A program made the position numbers and the translations under genes. Positions 1 through 7,343 of a stretch of 35,000 nucleotides of DNA are shown piece by piece. Source of the DNA: Planctomycetales bacterium (GTDB lineage Bacteria; Planctomycetota; Planctomycetia; Planctomycetales; Planctomycetaceae); contig JANQPT010000060.1 in the NCBI GenBank assembly GCA_028285345.1, positions 1 through 35,000 on the forward strand, in the 5' to 3' direction. Under the pieces are notes generated by a model. The model saw only the letters and a list, made by a program, of their open reading frames with translations, made no database searches and was not told where the DNA came from. Position 1 is the stretch's first letter, and every line of letters starts with the position of its first letter.

Positions 1-36
1 TCCGAAACGGCCGAAAACGTCCTGTGGAGCCAAACG

Positions 37-1371
37 ATGACGCACACCAACGACTTCAATCGCCGAGGTTTTCTGACAGCCGCAGGGATCGCGCTCGCCG
101 CCGGGAAGGTTGCTCCGGCATTCGCCGCGCCTGAGAACGACAACCGTTCGCACGTCCTCCGCAGCCAACCGTTGCCGCAACCGAAGATTGTCCTGCCGAC
201 CGACTCCTTGCCTGCGCCGCAAGGGCCCAAACAGCGGATTGCGGCGGTGACGACTGCCTACTTCAAATATTCGCACGCCGACGACATTATCACCAAGTTT
301 ATCGAAGGCTACGCGGTCGTCGGACGGACGCACTTGCCGCACTGCGAGGTGGTGAGCCTGTATATCGATCAGTTTCCAGACTCGGATATCGGTCGGGGCA
401 TGGCGGCGCGGTACGGGATTCCGCTGGTCAAAAACGTCGAAGAATCGCTGATGCTGGGCGGTGACAAATTCGCGGTCGACGGCGTTCTATTGATCGGCGA
501 ACACGGAGATTATCCGTTCAATGAAAAAGGTCAGCATTTGTATCCGCGGCGGGAACTGTTTGAACGGATCGTCAATGTGTTCCGACGGGCGGGCAAATCG
601 GTGCCGGTCTACAACGACAAGCACTTTTCCTATTCATGGGAGAACGCCGAGTGGATGTATCGGCAGTCGCAGGAACTGAAATTTCCCATGATGGCCGGAT
701 CGAGCGTGCCGGTCGCTTGGCGGCGGCCGCCGTTGGCGTTTCGCGCGGGAATCGAATTGGATTCCGCGCTGGCGGTCGGGTTTGCCGGGGAGGAAAGCTA
801 TGGTTTCCACACGTTGGAGGTGCTGCAGACGTTCGTCGAGCGTCGCCGGGGCGGGGAGACCGGTGTGAAAGCCGTCCAAGCCCTGCAAGGCGACGAGACT
901 TGGAAGGCCGCGCGTGAAGGGCGCTGGAATTGGAAACTGCTGGCCGCCGCGATCGACACGGTTCCCGCGCTTAAGGGTCGGACATTCGACCTCGACTCCC
1001 TGCAGAAAGCCGATCCGAACGCGGTCGTGTTTTTAATCGAATACAGCGACGGATTCAAAACCGCTGCTTACCTGTCGCGCGGGCTGGTCTCGGAATTCTG
1101 CTTCGCCGCCCAGGTGAAAGGCCGCCGCGATCCGGTAGCAACGTGGTGCGAGCTGAATAAGCCGCAACGCGACCACTTCAGTTTTTTGTGCAACCACATC
1201 GAGGTGATGTTCCGCAGCCGCCGGCCGAGTTATCCGGTCGAGCGGACGTATCTCGTGACCGGCGTGCTGGCGGCGCTGATGGATTCGCGGTTTGAGAAAG
1301 GCCCGCGGATTCCGACGCCGCACTTGGCGGAATTGAGCTACACGCCGGCGGCGGAGTTTACGATTGAATAG
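37..1371 (+). CDS. Tat-exported protein of unknown function (444 aa)
   Basis: The N-terminus carries a twin-arginine signal: NRRGFLTAAG near residues 8–17, then an Ala-rich hydrophobic stretch ending AFA at about residue 30. The protein is therefore probably folded before export to the periplasm or cell surface. The mature part has no motif that I can tie to a catalytic family. Landmarks are an early segment around YFKYSHADDI, a glycine/aspartate-rich stretch LLIGEHGDYPFNEKG near residue 155, and an aromatic region around VPVYNDKHFSYSWENAEWMY. There is no lipobox and no C-terminal anchor. The ATG at 37 is chosen because the Tat motif starts eight residues in; the ribosome site is weak (gtgga). 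I do not recognise the family. It could be an enzyme, since Tat substrates often are, but no cofactor motif supports that. Coding status is very likely, function unknown. Confidence 0.85.
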   Translation: MTHTNDFNRRGFLTAAGIALAAGKVAPAFAAPENDNRSHVLRSQPLPQPKIVLPTDSLPAPQGPKQRIAAVTTAYFKYSHADDIITKFIEGYAVVGRTHLPHCEVVSLYIDQFPDSDIGRGMAARYGIPLVKNVEESLMLGGDKFAVDGVLLIGEHGDYPFNEKGQHLYPRRELFERIVNVFRRAGKSVPVYNDKHFSYSWENAEWMYRQSQELKFPMMAGSSVPVAWRRPPLAFRAGIELDSALAVGFAGEESYGFHTLEVLQTFVERRRGGETGVKAVQALQGDETWKAAREGRWNWKLLAAAIDTVPALKGRTFDLDSLQKADPNAVVFLIEYSDGFKTAAYLSRGLVSEFCFAAQVKGRRDPVATWCELNKPQRDHFSFLCNHIEVMFRSRRPSYPVERTYLVTGVLAALMDSRFEKGPRIPTPHLAELSYTPAAEFTIE

Positions 1372-1674
1372 AGGTATTAGGCTTTAGGCGGGTGGTTTCG
1401 ATTGCTTCGCGATCACGGCTGCTCTACGAATCAGATAATTGCGCGCAGAGACACAGAGCCGCAGAGATCGTTAAGGGAGCTTTATCAGGGAAGACGCAGT
1501 CAACTCGAAGGGATCGAATCGTATCATTGAGAATCTTATCAGATGCAGACCTGAAGACGTCTCTTGCGTTTCTTCTCTTTGCGTCTCCGCGACTCTGCGC
1601 GAGTTTTTCTTCCTTTCATCGTATGGCCGCGTTTGCTGCATAGCGGCCACCCGCTCAAGAAAGACTATGAATAG
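1372..1674. repeat. Spacer with inverted-repeat element (arms about 1441–1466 and 1571–1612)
   Basis: This 300-base gap holds two similar arms in opposite orientation. The left arm (1441–1466) reads as gcgcagagacacagagc and onward. The right arm (about 1571–1612) contains tctccgcgactctgcgcg, which resembles the reverse complement of the left arm. The arms enclose roughly 105 bases, so the whole looks like a small non-coding dispersed element. An 83-codon open frame crosses it, but its translation follows the repeat and is not protein-like. Confidence 0.45.
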
Positions 1675-2454
1675 ATGTCAGAGTCTGCTTACGTGATCAG
1701 GCAAGGATCCGTATTCTGGAATGGGCACGTGATTGATGGAGTCGATTTGAATTCGTTCGTTGCACTGAATCACCAATGGGCAATGGACAGCAGCGGAGTC
1801 TTCAGCGGCAACAGACGAATGCGCAAGGTTGATCGCGATTCATTTGAAGTTCTCAATGAGATTTTTGCGCGTGATCGCAACTTTGTATATTACATCATGG
1901 GCATCGCTAAAGGCGTCGACGCCGAATCGTTTGCGGTTTTGGACGATGGGGTCTTTTTCGAATCTGCCGGCCGGTTACCCTGCTACCGCGGCTACGCAAA
2001 AGATAAAAACGGGATCAATTTTCTCGATAAGATGAGTGGCAAGCCGCGAACCGTTCGTGGTGCAGACCAGGAAAGTTTCGCAAGGCTTAAATTCGAATAT
2101 GCAAGGGATTGCCGGCGGGCGTACTACTACGGCTGGCAAATCAGAGGCAGCGATCCCGGGACGTTCATCGTGCTTAACGCTGGGTTTACGAAAGATCGCA
2201 AGCATGTCTATTACGCGGGCAAAATTGTCGACGGAGCCGACCCGGCCACATTCGAAGTAGTTCCAGCACCAAAGGGGCATCTGCATGACGTGTTCGGACG
2301 AGACGAGCATCATGTATTTCATATGAACGAGATTCTGGCGAACGCCGACCCAAGCTCGTTTCGTGTCATCAATCATGATTACGAAACCGATGGAACTCGC
2401 CACTTTAAGTGGGGCGAACCGATTGGTCTATTGCCCGCTGATCTGGAACCGTAG
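1675..2454 (+). CDS. DKNYY-repeat protein (259 aa)
   Basis: The protein is built almost entirely of repeats of the DKNYY type: a D-[KR]-x-x-x-[VA]-Y-Y core, then a short turn, then [GA]-[AS]-D-[PA]-x-[ST]-F-x-V-L. Clear copies are DRNFVYYIMG…GVDAESFAVLD, DCRRAYYYGW…GSDPGTFIVLN and DRKHVYYAGK…GADPATFEVV, and a weaker one lies near the C-terminus (DEHHVFHMNE…ADPSSFRVI). There are about five to six units of 35–40 residues. No signal peptide or membrane segment is seen, so it is probably cytoplasmic or released by an unknown route. DKNYY proteins have no established biochemical role. The ATG at 1675 follows an AAGAAAG stretch about ten bases upstream. Codon use looks somewhat more AT-rich than in the neighbours, which might mean later acquisition. 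It converges on the acetyltransferase gene with a 28-base gap. Confidence 0.85.
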   Translation: MSESAYVIRQGSVFWNGHVIDGVDLNSFVALNHQWAMDSSGVFSGNRRMRKVDRDSFEVLNEIFARDRNFVYYIMGIAKGVDAESFAVLDDGVFFESAGRLPCYRGYAKDKNGINFLDKMSGKPRTVRGADQESFARLKFEYARDCRRAYYYGWQIRGSDPGTFIVLNAGFTKDRKHVYYAGKIVDGADPATFEVVPAPKGHLHDVFGRDEHHVFHMNEILANADPSSFRVINHDYETDGTRHFKWGEPIGLLPADLEP

Positions 2455-2482
2455 ACTGCCGAAATCAATCCGTTGATCGCCG

Positions 2483-3010
2483 TCACAGATCGATCCAGTA
2501 GCGCTGCACGGTCGATTGCCGCTCGGGCAGAAACTCTTCCGAGTCGAGTTGCCCTTTGTTTCGCAGGATGACGCGGGCGGAGGGGAGATTCTCTTTGCTG
2601 CAAGTGATCAGCACGCGGTCGAGTCCGATCTCGCGGGCCTTTTGCAGTGATTCACGCAGCACGGCAGTTCCCAGTCCTTCGCCGCGGCGGGAGGGGCGGA
2701 CGCTGTAGCCGATATGGCCTCCTTCGCGGCGCAGTTTGTCGGTGAGTGCGTGGCGGAGGTTGGACACCGCGACGATTTCCCGTTCATCCTCGACCAGCCA
2801 AAACGTCGTACAGGGAACCTGTTCCTCAGTGATCCCCAGACCTTGCGAATAGCCGCGGAGCCGCTCGACCAGGTCGTCAAACGGCTCATGCGGAAACCCG
2901 ATGACGAACGGCACCATGTCTTCAGACGCGGCCCGGAATTCTTCGACGTAGGAAACGTAGGTTTCTTGTAGCAGGGGCGTGGGTTCGATGAGCGCTAGTG
3001 GTTTTGGCAT
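2483..3010 (-). CDS. GNAT-family N-acetyltransferase (175 aa)
   Basis: This is a single-domain GNAT protein that would transfer an acetyl group from acetyl-CoA to an amine. The acetyl-CoA binding motif A is clear at about residues 104–116: GYSVRPSRRGEGLGTAVL, with the R/Q-x-x-G-x-G pyrophosphate loop. Before it are beta strands WLVEDEREIVAVSNLRH and HIGYSV, and after it IGLDRVLITCSKENLPSARVIL, the typical motif B region with the asparagine that follows the bulge. Length is normal for a stand-alone GNAT. The substrate cannot be told from sequence; small molecules, antibiotics and protein N-termini are all used by this superfamily. No partner gene is adjacent: it ends 28 bases from the convergent DKNYY gene and starts 235 bases from the hydrolase gene behind it. 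Confidence 0.9.
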   Translation of the reverse strand: MPKPLALIEPTPLLQETYVSYVEEFRAASEDMVPFVIGFPHEPFDDLVERLRGYSQGLGITEEQVPCTTFWLVEDEREIVAVSNLRHALTDKLRREGGHIGYSVRPSRRGEGLGTAVLRESLQKAREIGLDRVLITCSKENLPSARVILRNKGQLDSEEFLPERQSTVQRYWIDL

Positions 3011-3245
3011 GGCACACTCTTGTGCTCAATGTTCGGGACCGCGAAATTTTGTTGGCAGCGATTGGAGCGGGAAGCGGCGTTGGTGCGCGTCTCGGGCACG
3101 GTGCGTCGATCGCGACCGCAAGCGGTCGGCTTGGGATTCTTCAAATCCGTGTTTGATCCGTGTGAATCAGTGGCTAATTACTTTCTTTGATTTTGGGAGC
3201 GGCGCTGCCGCGCAGTGCTCTCGGTGTCTTCTGTGGCAAAAACTC
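3011..3245. repeat. Spacer with approx. 11-base tandem repeat (3145–3177)
   Basis: Two adjacent 11-base units, atccgtgtttg at 3145–3155 and atccgtgtgaa at 3156–3166, are followed by a decayed third unit (tcagtggctaa). The spacing matches one DNA helical turn. Nothing else in the gap looks coding. It may be a dispersed intergenic sequence, but no other copy is visible in this window. Confidence 0.35.
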
Positions 3246-4118
3246 CTAACCGCCCGACTGCCGCGACAGCCATTCGACGGCCCGTTCAAACGGTACGTGC
3301 CACTGCCCGCTGTAGTTCGTGTTGGCGTCTTTGACCGTTTGGAATTCGATGTGCGGCTGTTGTTCCGCTAGCTCCGCGAGGACTTCCGGCTGGTTGCTGA
3401 AAGCGAGCGAACGGGTGATCGACTCGCTGCCGACCAGCAGCAGGACCGGGCAGGCGACGGAGGGCAGGTGCTTGACGATGTCGAATTGATCCTCAGGGCC
3501 GTATTTCTCGAGGTAGTTCGCGGCGGTGATCAGCATCGGCAGCGGCAGGGTGATCGACATCAGCCGGTCGGGGGTGCCGTTGTCGACGAAGTTGCGGGCG
3601 GCGGCGTATTCGTCGCGGAATTTTGCCCCCTGTGGGTGGTCGCGGTAGGCGGCATGCTGAAATCGCGGGGCGGAGAGGGAAATCACAAACTTGACCGCCG
3701 GATGCGATGCCTGGGACATCGTGTAAATCGATTTCACGCCCCCCATGCTGTGCCCGACTAGTGCGATATTGCGATAGCCGCGGCGGAGCAATTCGTTGAT
3801 CCAGGCATGCAGGTCGTGCCGGCAATCGGCGATTGATTCATGGGCCGCCCCGCCCCGCTGCGCGCCTTGCGGACCGGGATTGGAGCAAACTGCGTCGTGT
3901 CCGCGGGTGTTAATCCGCAGCGCTGGGACCCCCGCATCGGCCGCCTGCTGTGCGAATGTTTCCAGCAAACCAGGCGCATAGAAATTGCTGCCGGTGCCAT
4001 GGACGATGAGAAACACATCGACCGGCAGCTCCGACGATTTGCCGCCTGGCGGCTGGTACAAGACGCCGTCGAGGTACATTTCGTCGTTCGTGGTCACACG
4101 GACCAATTCCAGCGGCAT
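3246..4118 (-). CDS. Alpha/beta hydrolase, serine type
   Basis: A soluble alpha/beta-hydrolase-fold enzyme, probably an esterase, lipase or related hydrolase. The nucleophile elbow VGHSMGG places the catalytic serine at about residue 124 counted from the ATG at 4118. The oxyanion-loop motif VHGTGSNF lies about 80 residues earlier. Later strands (CPVLLLVGSESITRS, then QWHVPFERAVEWL near the C-terminus) supply plausible acid and histidine members of the triad. No signal peptide is visible, so it is likely cytoplasmic. The frame stays open to a GTG at 4178, which would add 20 residues. I prefer the ATG at 4118 because the protein reads as a normal domain from MPLELVRVTTNDEMYLDGV onward and the GTG has no ribosome site. 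Substrate unknown. Confidence 0.85.
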   Translation of the reverse strand: MPLELVRVTTNDEMYLDGVLYQPPGGKSSELPVDVFLIVHGTGSNFYAPGLLETFAQQAADAGVPALRINTRGHDAVCSNPGPQGAQRGGAAHESIADCRHDLHAWINELLRRGYRNIALVGHSMGGVKSIYTMSQASHPAVKFVISLSAPRFQHAAYRDHPQGAKFRDEYAAARNFVDNGTPDRLMSITLPLPMLITAANYLEKYGPEDQFDIVKHLPSVACPVLLLVGSESITRSLAFSNQPEVLAELAEQQPHIEFQTVKDANTNYSGQWHVPFERAVEWLSRQSGG

Positions 4119-4272
4119 GAGCGTATCTTTGGCGATACTGGTTGGTGGTTCAAAGGGGTGGTTATAATAGGATTTCACGCACCGGCGAACCAGCGACCCG
4201 GCATGGGCGTCTAAAGAGCGGCGCTTAAACCTCGTTCATTATGATTTCGAGCAGGTCCAGTATTCGTCAATC

Positions 4273-4472
4273 AACCCGGTTCACCGGGTTTTTCCGCGAA
4301 GCGGTATTAGGCCCGTCATTTATGACGGGTCTTGGGCTAAAGCCATCACAACGAGAACTCCCGTAAACGGGAGTCGGATTGTCTCGACATCGAGACCCCG
4401 CCATCAATGGCGGGGCTAATACCCGCTGGTGCGGGGTAAGTCCCGTAAACGGGACTCTCGTTGTGAACGAGA
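4273..4472. repeat. Cluster of eight short perfect or near-perfect palindromes
   Basis: The hisC leader contains a dense chain of hairpins: aacccggttcaccgggtt (4273–4290), ccgcgaagcgg (4294–4304), cccgtcatttatgacggg (4312–4329), ctcccgtaaacgggag (4358–4373), gtctcgacatcgagac (4381–4396), ccccgccatcaatggcgggg (4396–4415), tcccgtaaacggga (4441–4454) and tctcgttgtgaacgaga (4456–4472). A weaker one, cccgctggtgcggg, is at 4422–4435. In addition, 4347–4371 is a near-perfect inverted copy of 4441–4465 (starting cacaacgaga), so the right half behaves like a mobile-type element with about 25-base terminal repeats and nested hairpins. Confidence 0.75.
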
Positions 4473-4525
4473 ATTCAAGGCGTCCGAATAATTTCTATAT
4501 GAATGAAAATTGAATTGCCAAATTG

Positions 4526-5599
4526 ATGAGTCTATTTCGCGAAAATATCGACCGCATTGGCGGCTATGTTCCGGGCGAGCAGCCGCAAGAGGGTGGTTGG
4601 GTTAAGCTGAACACGAACGAGAATCCGTACCCGGCATCGCCGCGCGTCTTCGAGGCGATTCGGGAAGCGGCGAGCGAGCGGCTGAAGCTTTATCCGGACC
4701 CGCTCTCGACACGTTTCCGACAGATTGCCGGCGAATTGTTTGGGGTGGACGCCGACTGGGTGCTGCCCGCCAACGGCAGCGACGAAAATTTGACGATCAT
4801 TCTCCGCTCATTTATCGATTCCGGCGATTTGGTGCTCTCGCCCTACCCGAGTTACATTCTGTATGAGACGCTGGTCGACATTCAAGACGGCCGGCATCAG
4901 CGGCTGCAACTCAACGCCGATTGGTCATGGGATTTCGATGCCTGTCAGGAACAGGTCGACGAGTCGAAATTGGTACTCGTCCCCAATCCGAATTCCCCGT
5001 CGGGAAACCAATGGCGTATCGAGGAGGTGGCGGCGCTGATTCCGCCGCGGGGGATTTTCGTACTCGACGAAGCATACGGCGATTTTCCGGATGAGCCGCA
5101 TTCCGGTTCCATCTTTTCGCAGCCCGGCGGCGAGCGGGTGATTGTCACGCGGTCGTTGAGCAAGTCGTACAGTCTGGCGGGCATTCGCATGGGGTTCGCG
5201 GTGGCGCACCCCGATTTGATTACCGGGATGCGCAAGGTGAAGGACAGCTACAATTGCGACACGCTGGCCCTTGCCGCGGCGACGGCCGCTTTGGAAGATC
5301 AGCAGTGGATGCAGGACAACGCCGCGCGGATTCGCGCGACGCGAGCCAATCTTGTCGCGACACTCATTGAACTTGGTTTCGAAGTCGTGCCCAGCCAGGC
5401 GAATTTTGTTTGGGCCACGCATTCGCAGCGGGAGCATCGCGAGATTTTTGAGGCGCTCAAGGCCCGCAAGATTCTGGTGCGCTACATGACCTATCCCGAT
5501 GTGGCCTATCAGAGCGAGCCGCGGACCGGGCTGCGGATCACGATTGGGACGGATGAGCAGATTGAAGTCCTGTCGGCGGCCCTGCGTGAAATCGTCTGA
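4526..5599 (+). CDS. hisC: Histidinol-phosphate aminotransferase
   Basis: PLP-dependent fold-type I aminotransferase of histidine synthesis, converting imidazole-acetol phosphate and glutamate to histidinol phosphate and 2-oxoglutarate. Seen in the sequence: the N-terminal NTNENP motif (about 30–35), the phosphate-binding region PANGSDENL, the PLP-ring aspartate in VLDEAYGDF (about 181), and the Schiff-base lysine in TRSLSKSYSLAGIRMGF (about 213). The C-terminal arginine that binds the substrate acid group lies in PRTGLRITIG. Length of about 357 aa is normal. A TTG directly precedes the ATG at 4526; the ATG is the simpler start. The gene lies behind the palindrome cluster and 154 bases ahead of hisB on the same strand, so the two probably form a small histidine unit. 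The other his genes are not in this window. Confidence 0.93.
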   Translation: MSLFRENIDRIGGYVPGEQPQEGGWVKLNTNENPYPASPRVFEAIREAASERLKLYPDPLSTRFRQIAGELFGVDADWVLPANGSDENLTIILRSFIDSGDLVLSPYPSYILYETLVDIQDGRHQRLQLNADWSWDFDACQEQVDESKLVLVPNPNSPSGNQWRIEEVAALIPPRGIFVLDEAYGDFPDEPHSGSIFSQPGGERVIVTRSLSKSYSLAGIRMGFAVAHPDLITGMRKVKDSYNCDTLALAAATAALEDQQWMQDNAARIRATRANLVATLIELGFEVVPSQANFVWATHSQREHREIFEALKARKILVRYMTYPDVAYQSEPRTGLRITIGTDEQIEVLSAALREIV

Positions 5600-5753
5600 A
5601 AGTTGTTTCGATTGAATCGGTTGTACAGTTTGGATTGAAACACCTGCTGCCGATTTCGGTGTGACATCGCAATTGGCTCCCGCACTGGAATGGGCTGTGT
5701 TAAAACGTAGTAGATCGTATTAATTCTGAATAGAACGAGTTGTAGTGACCTTC

Positions 5754-6341
5754 ATGAGCCGGACCGCCAGCATTAACCGCCAGACTGCCGAGACGAAGAT
5801 TCAGCTCACGCTGGATCTCGACGGCACGGGCCAATCGCAGATTCAGACCGGTGTCGGATTCTTCGACCACATGCTCACGCTGTTCGCGCGGCATGGTTTG
5901 ATGGACTTGGAGATTCACGCGCAGGGCGATCTTGAAGTTGATCAGCACCACACGGTCGAAGACGTCGGCATTTGCCTGGGACAGGCACTTTTGGATGCAC
6001 TCGGCGATAAGAAGGGAATCACCCGCTACGGCGGCAAAACGCTGCCGATGGAAGAGACGCTGATCACCTCAGCGGTCGACCTGAGCGGGCGGGCATGGTT
6101 CGTTTGCCACGTCGAGTTCCCGACCGAGAAGATCGGCGACTTTGATTCGCAACTGGTGGAGGATTTTTGGCAAGCGGTCTCCGCCAACGCCAAGATGAAC
6201 CTGCACCTGGTGCTGCATCACGGGCGCAACAGCCACCACATCGCGGAGGGCATTTTTAAGACCACCGCGCGGGCGCTGCGCGAGGCGGTCGCTATCGATG
6301 CCCGCGAGACAGCGGTACCGTCCACCAAAGGCAGTCTGTGA
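5754..6341 (+). CDS. hisB: Imidazoleglycerol-phosphate dehydratase
   Basis: Mn-dependent dehydratase of histidine synthesis, turning imidazoleglycerol phosphate into imidazole-acetol phosphate, the substrate of the HisC encoded just upstream. The family's metal-binding histidine clusters are all present: [32 protein letters not shown], and the C-terminal [15 protein letters not shown]. At 195 aa from the ATG at 5754 it matches the stand-alone monofunctional enzyme, with no fused phosphatase domain. A GTG three codons earlier (5745) is also in frame; the ATG is preferred because it gives the usual short lead to the first strand ([10 protein letters not shown]). A strong hairpin follows the stop codon. 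Confidence 0.95.
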   Translation: MSRTASINRQTAETKIQLTLDLDGTGQSQIQTGVGFFDHMLTLFARHGLMDLEIHAQGDLEVDQHHTVEDVGICLGQALLDALGDKKGITRYGGKTLPMEETLITSAVDLSGRAWFVCHVEFPTEKIGDFDSQLVEDFWQAVSANAKMNLHLVLHHGRNSHHIAEGIFKTTARALREAVAIDARETAVPSTKGSL

Positions 6342-6342
6342 G

Positions 6343-6371
6343 ACCACGCAGGCGGTGTTTGCCGCCGTGGT
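6343..6371. terminator. Hairpin between convergent hisB and lipoprotein gene, candidate bidirectional terminator
   Basis: Directly after the hisB stop, ACCAC (6343–6347) and GGCGG (6351–6355) pair with CCGCC (6362–6366) and GTGGT (6367–6371) around a 6-base loop. A further tgaga/tctca pair can extend the stem outward. No T-tract follows, so it may work with Rho or simply stabilise the mRNA ends. Its position between convergent genes supports a terminator role. Confidence 0.45.
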
Positions 6372-6401
6372 GCGCGCTCTCAGTGAATCGCTTCTGGGAC
6401 A

Positions 6402-6599
6402 TCAATACCCGCGGCAACCGTCGTTGCTCTCGCCGTCGTATCTCCAATCGTCGGGAACGTCGTCGCGTACCGAGAAATTCGTATGCGCATCGCTCGGTCC
6501 GTCCCAACGGTTCAAGTGGCTCAAAGACTCGCAGCCGCAGAGCGACCCGAGTGTCATTGCAACGAGGGCGCAAAGCGCGAGATATCGCCGAAGCAACAT
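6402..6599 (-). CDS. Small putative lipoprotein (65 aa)
   Basis: A short gene whose product begins MLLRRYLALCALVAMTLG and reaches a lipobox-like LCGC, with cysteine at about residue 23. This predicts signal peptidase II cleavage and a lipid anchor. The mature part is about 43 residues, polar, and rich in Asp, Gly and aromatic residues, including DVPDDWRYDGESNDG. There is no recognisable domain. The start is supported by AGGGAG about ten bases upstream. It faces hisB tail to tail across the hairpin at 6343–6371. Overlapping frames on the plus strand are Arg/Ser-rich and lack this ordered structure, so I take the minus frame as real. Function unknown. Confidence 0.65.
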   Translation of the reverse strand: MLLRRYLALCALVAMTLGSLCGCESLSHLNRWDGPSDAHTNFSVRDDVPDDWRYDGESNDGCRGY

Positions 6600-6994
6600 A
6601 GCGTCGTACTCCCTGCCGGGTGTAACGGCATCAGTAATGAATTGTGAAAGGGGGGGTTGTTGAGAGAGGCGGGGATTTTATTGGCGCGCTCGGAATGTGC
6701 CAAGACCAGTTCCACGGTTGTTTGATCGGTGGGATCGGGGCCCAGGCAATCTTGTTTTGCCCCTTCAGGGCTTTTGAATTTCCGGCTTTTCAACCCAGGG
6801 CGGCGCTGCGCTTTGCCCTGGGCTGACTTGTTTGGGCCCCTTCGGGGCGGGATTAGCTTGTGGAGTCACTTGGACGGGGAGTATCCCGGAAACCGCCGCC
6901 GACGTTTGGTGTTTGATGTCGTGGCAGTCCGACTAATTGCGAAAGCAGATCTGGTCCTGCGGTCGACTAGGTCGCGGGCGATTTGAGAGGGGAA
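6600..6994. repeat. Spacer with three-hairpin repeat element (6759–6848), copy 1
   Basis: Three hairpins stand in a row: gccccttcagggc (6759–6771); a longer stem with cccaggg (6794–6800) pairing ccctggg (6816–6822); and gccccttcggggc (6836–6848). The same three-hairpin order occurs in reverse orientation at about 13012–13108. The rest of the spacer shows no convincing gene. Confidence 0.65.
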
Positions 6995-7342
6995 TTAAGA
7001 TTCCCGCTCGCCGGGGCGCTGTTTGGGACGTGGACGAACGAAATAGGCCAACACGCCCACAGCGATGGCCAGCGGTAGTGCGACGATCATGATCCGTCGC
7101 GACAGTGCAATCAGCACGATGCCGCCCACCAAGACCGGTAGAACCTTGTCCCAATTGACCTTGGCGCCTTTGGCCGGCACGGCGAACCAGAGGGCCGACA
7201 TGACGATGCCGACACGCAGGAACGCGGCCATCATCAATTGGCTTTCGGGGACAAACAGCTTAATTGCCAATGACGCGGCGAGACAGAGTCCGGCGAGAAC
7301 TCCGACTTGTGTGCGGCTAATCGGCTGCTTGGCATCGCTCAT
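6995..7342 (-). CDS. Small integral membrane protein (115 aa)
   Basis: Predicted small inner-membrane protein with three to four hydrophobic segments (around VGVLAGLCLAASLAIKLFV, MAAFLRVGIVMSALWFAV, VLPVLVGGIVLIALS and IMIVALPLAIAVGVLAYFV) and a basic Arg/Pro/Lys tail after the last one. By the positive-inside rule the tail would be cytoplasmic. It starts one base after the stop codon of the ABC ATPase gene, so the two are surely co-transcribed and probably translationally coupled. It is far too short, and wrong in topology, to be the usual RbsC-type permease. Family not recognised. Confidence 0.75.
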   Translation of the reverse strand: MSDAKQPISRTQVGVLAGLCLAASLAIKLFVPESQLMMAAFLRVGIVMSALWFAVPAKGAKVNWDKVLPVLVGGIVLIALSRRIMIVALPLAIAVGVLAYFVRPRPKQRPGERES

Positions 7343-7343
7343 C

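Noticed and set aside
1392-1643. 83-codon open frame on the plus strand
   Set aside because: Its sequence follows the inverted-repeat element, it lacks a ribosome site, and its composition is not protein-like.
4273-4472. Palindrome cluster as a CRISPR array
   Set aside because: Hairpin units differ in sequence and spacing, and there are no constant direct repeats with unique spacers and no cas genes.
4347-4525. Palindromes as a histidine attenuator
   Set aside because: No short leader peptide with a run of histidine codons is visible upstream of hisC.
6298-6663. 121-codon plus-strand frame overlapping the end of hisB
   Set aside because: It crosses the hisB end, the terminator-like hairpin and the lipoprotein gene. 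It is Arg/Ser-rich, whereas the opposite strand has a clean lipobox gene.
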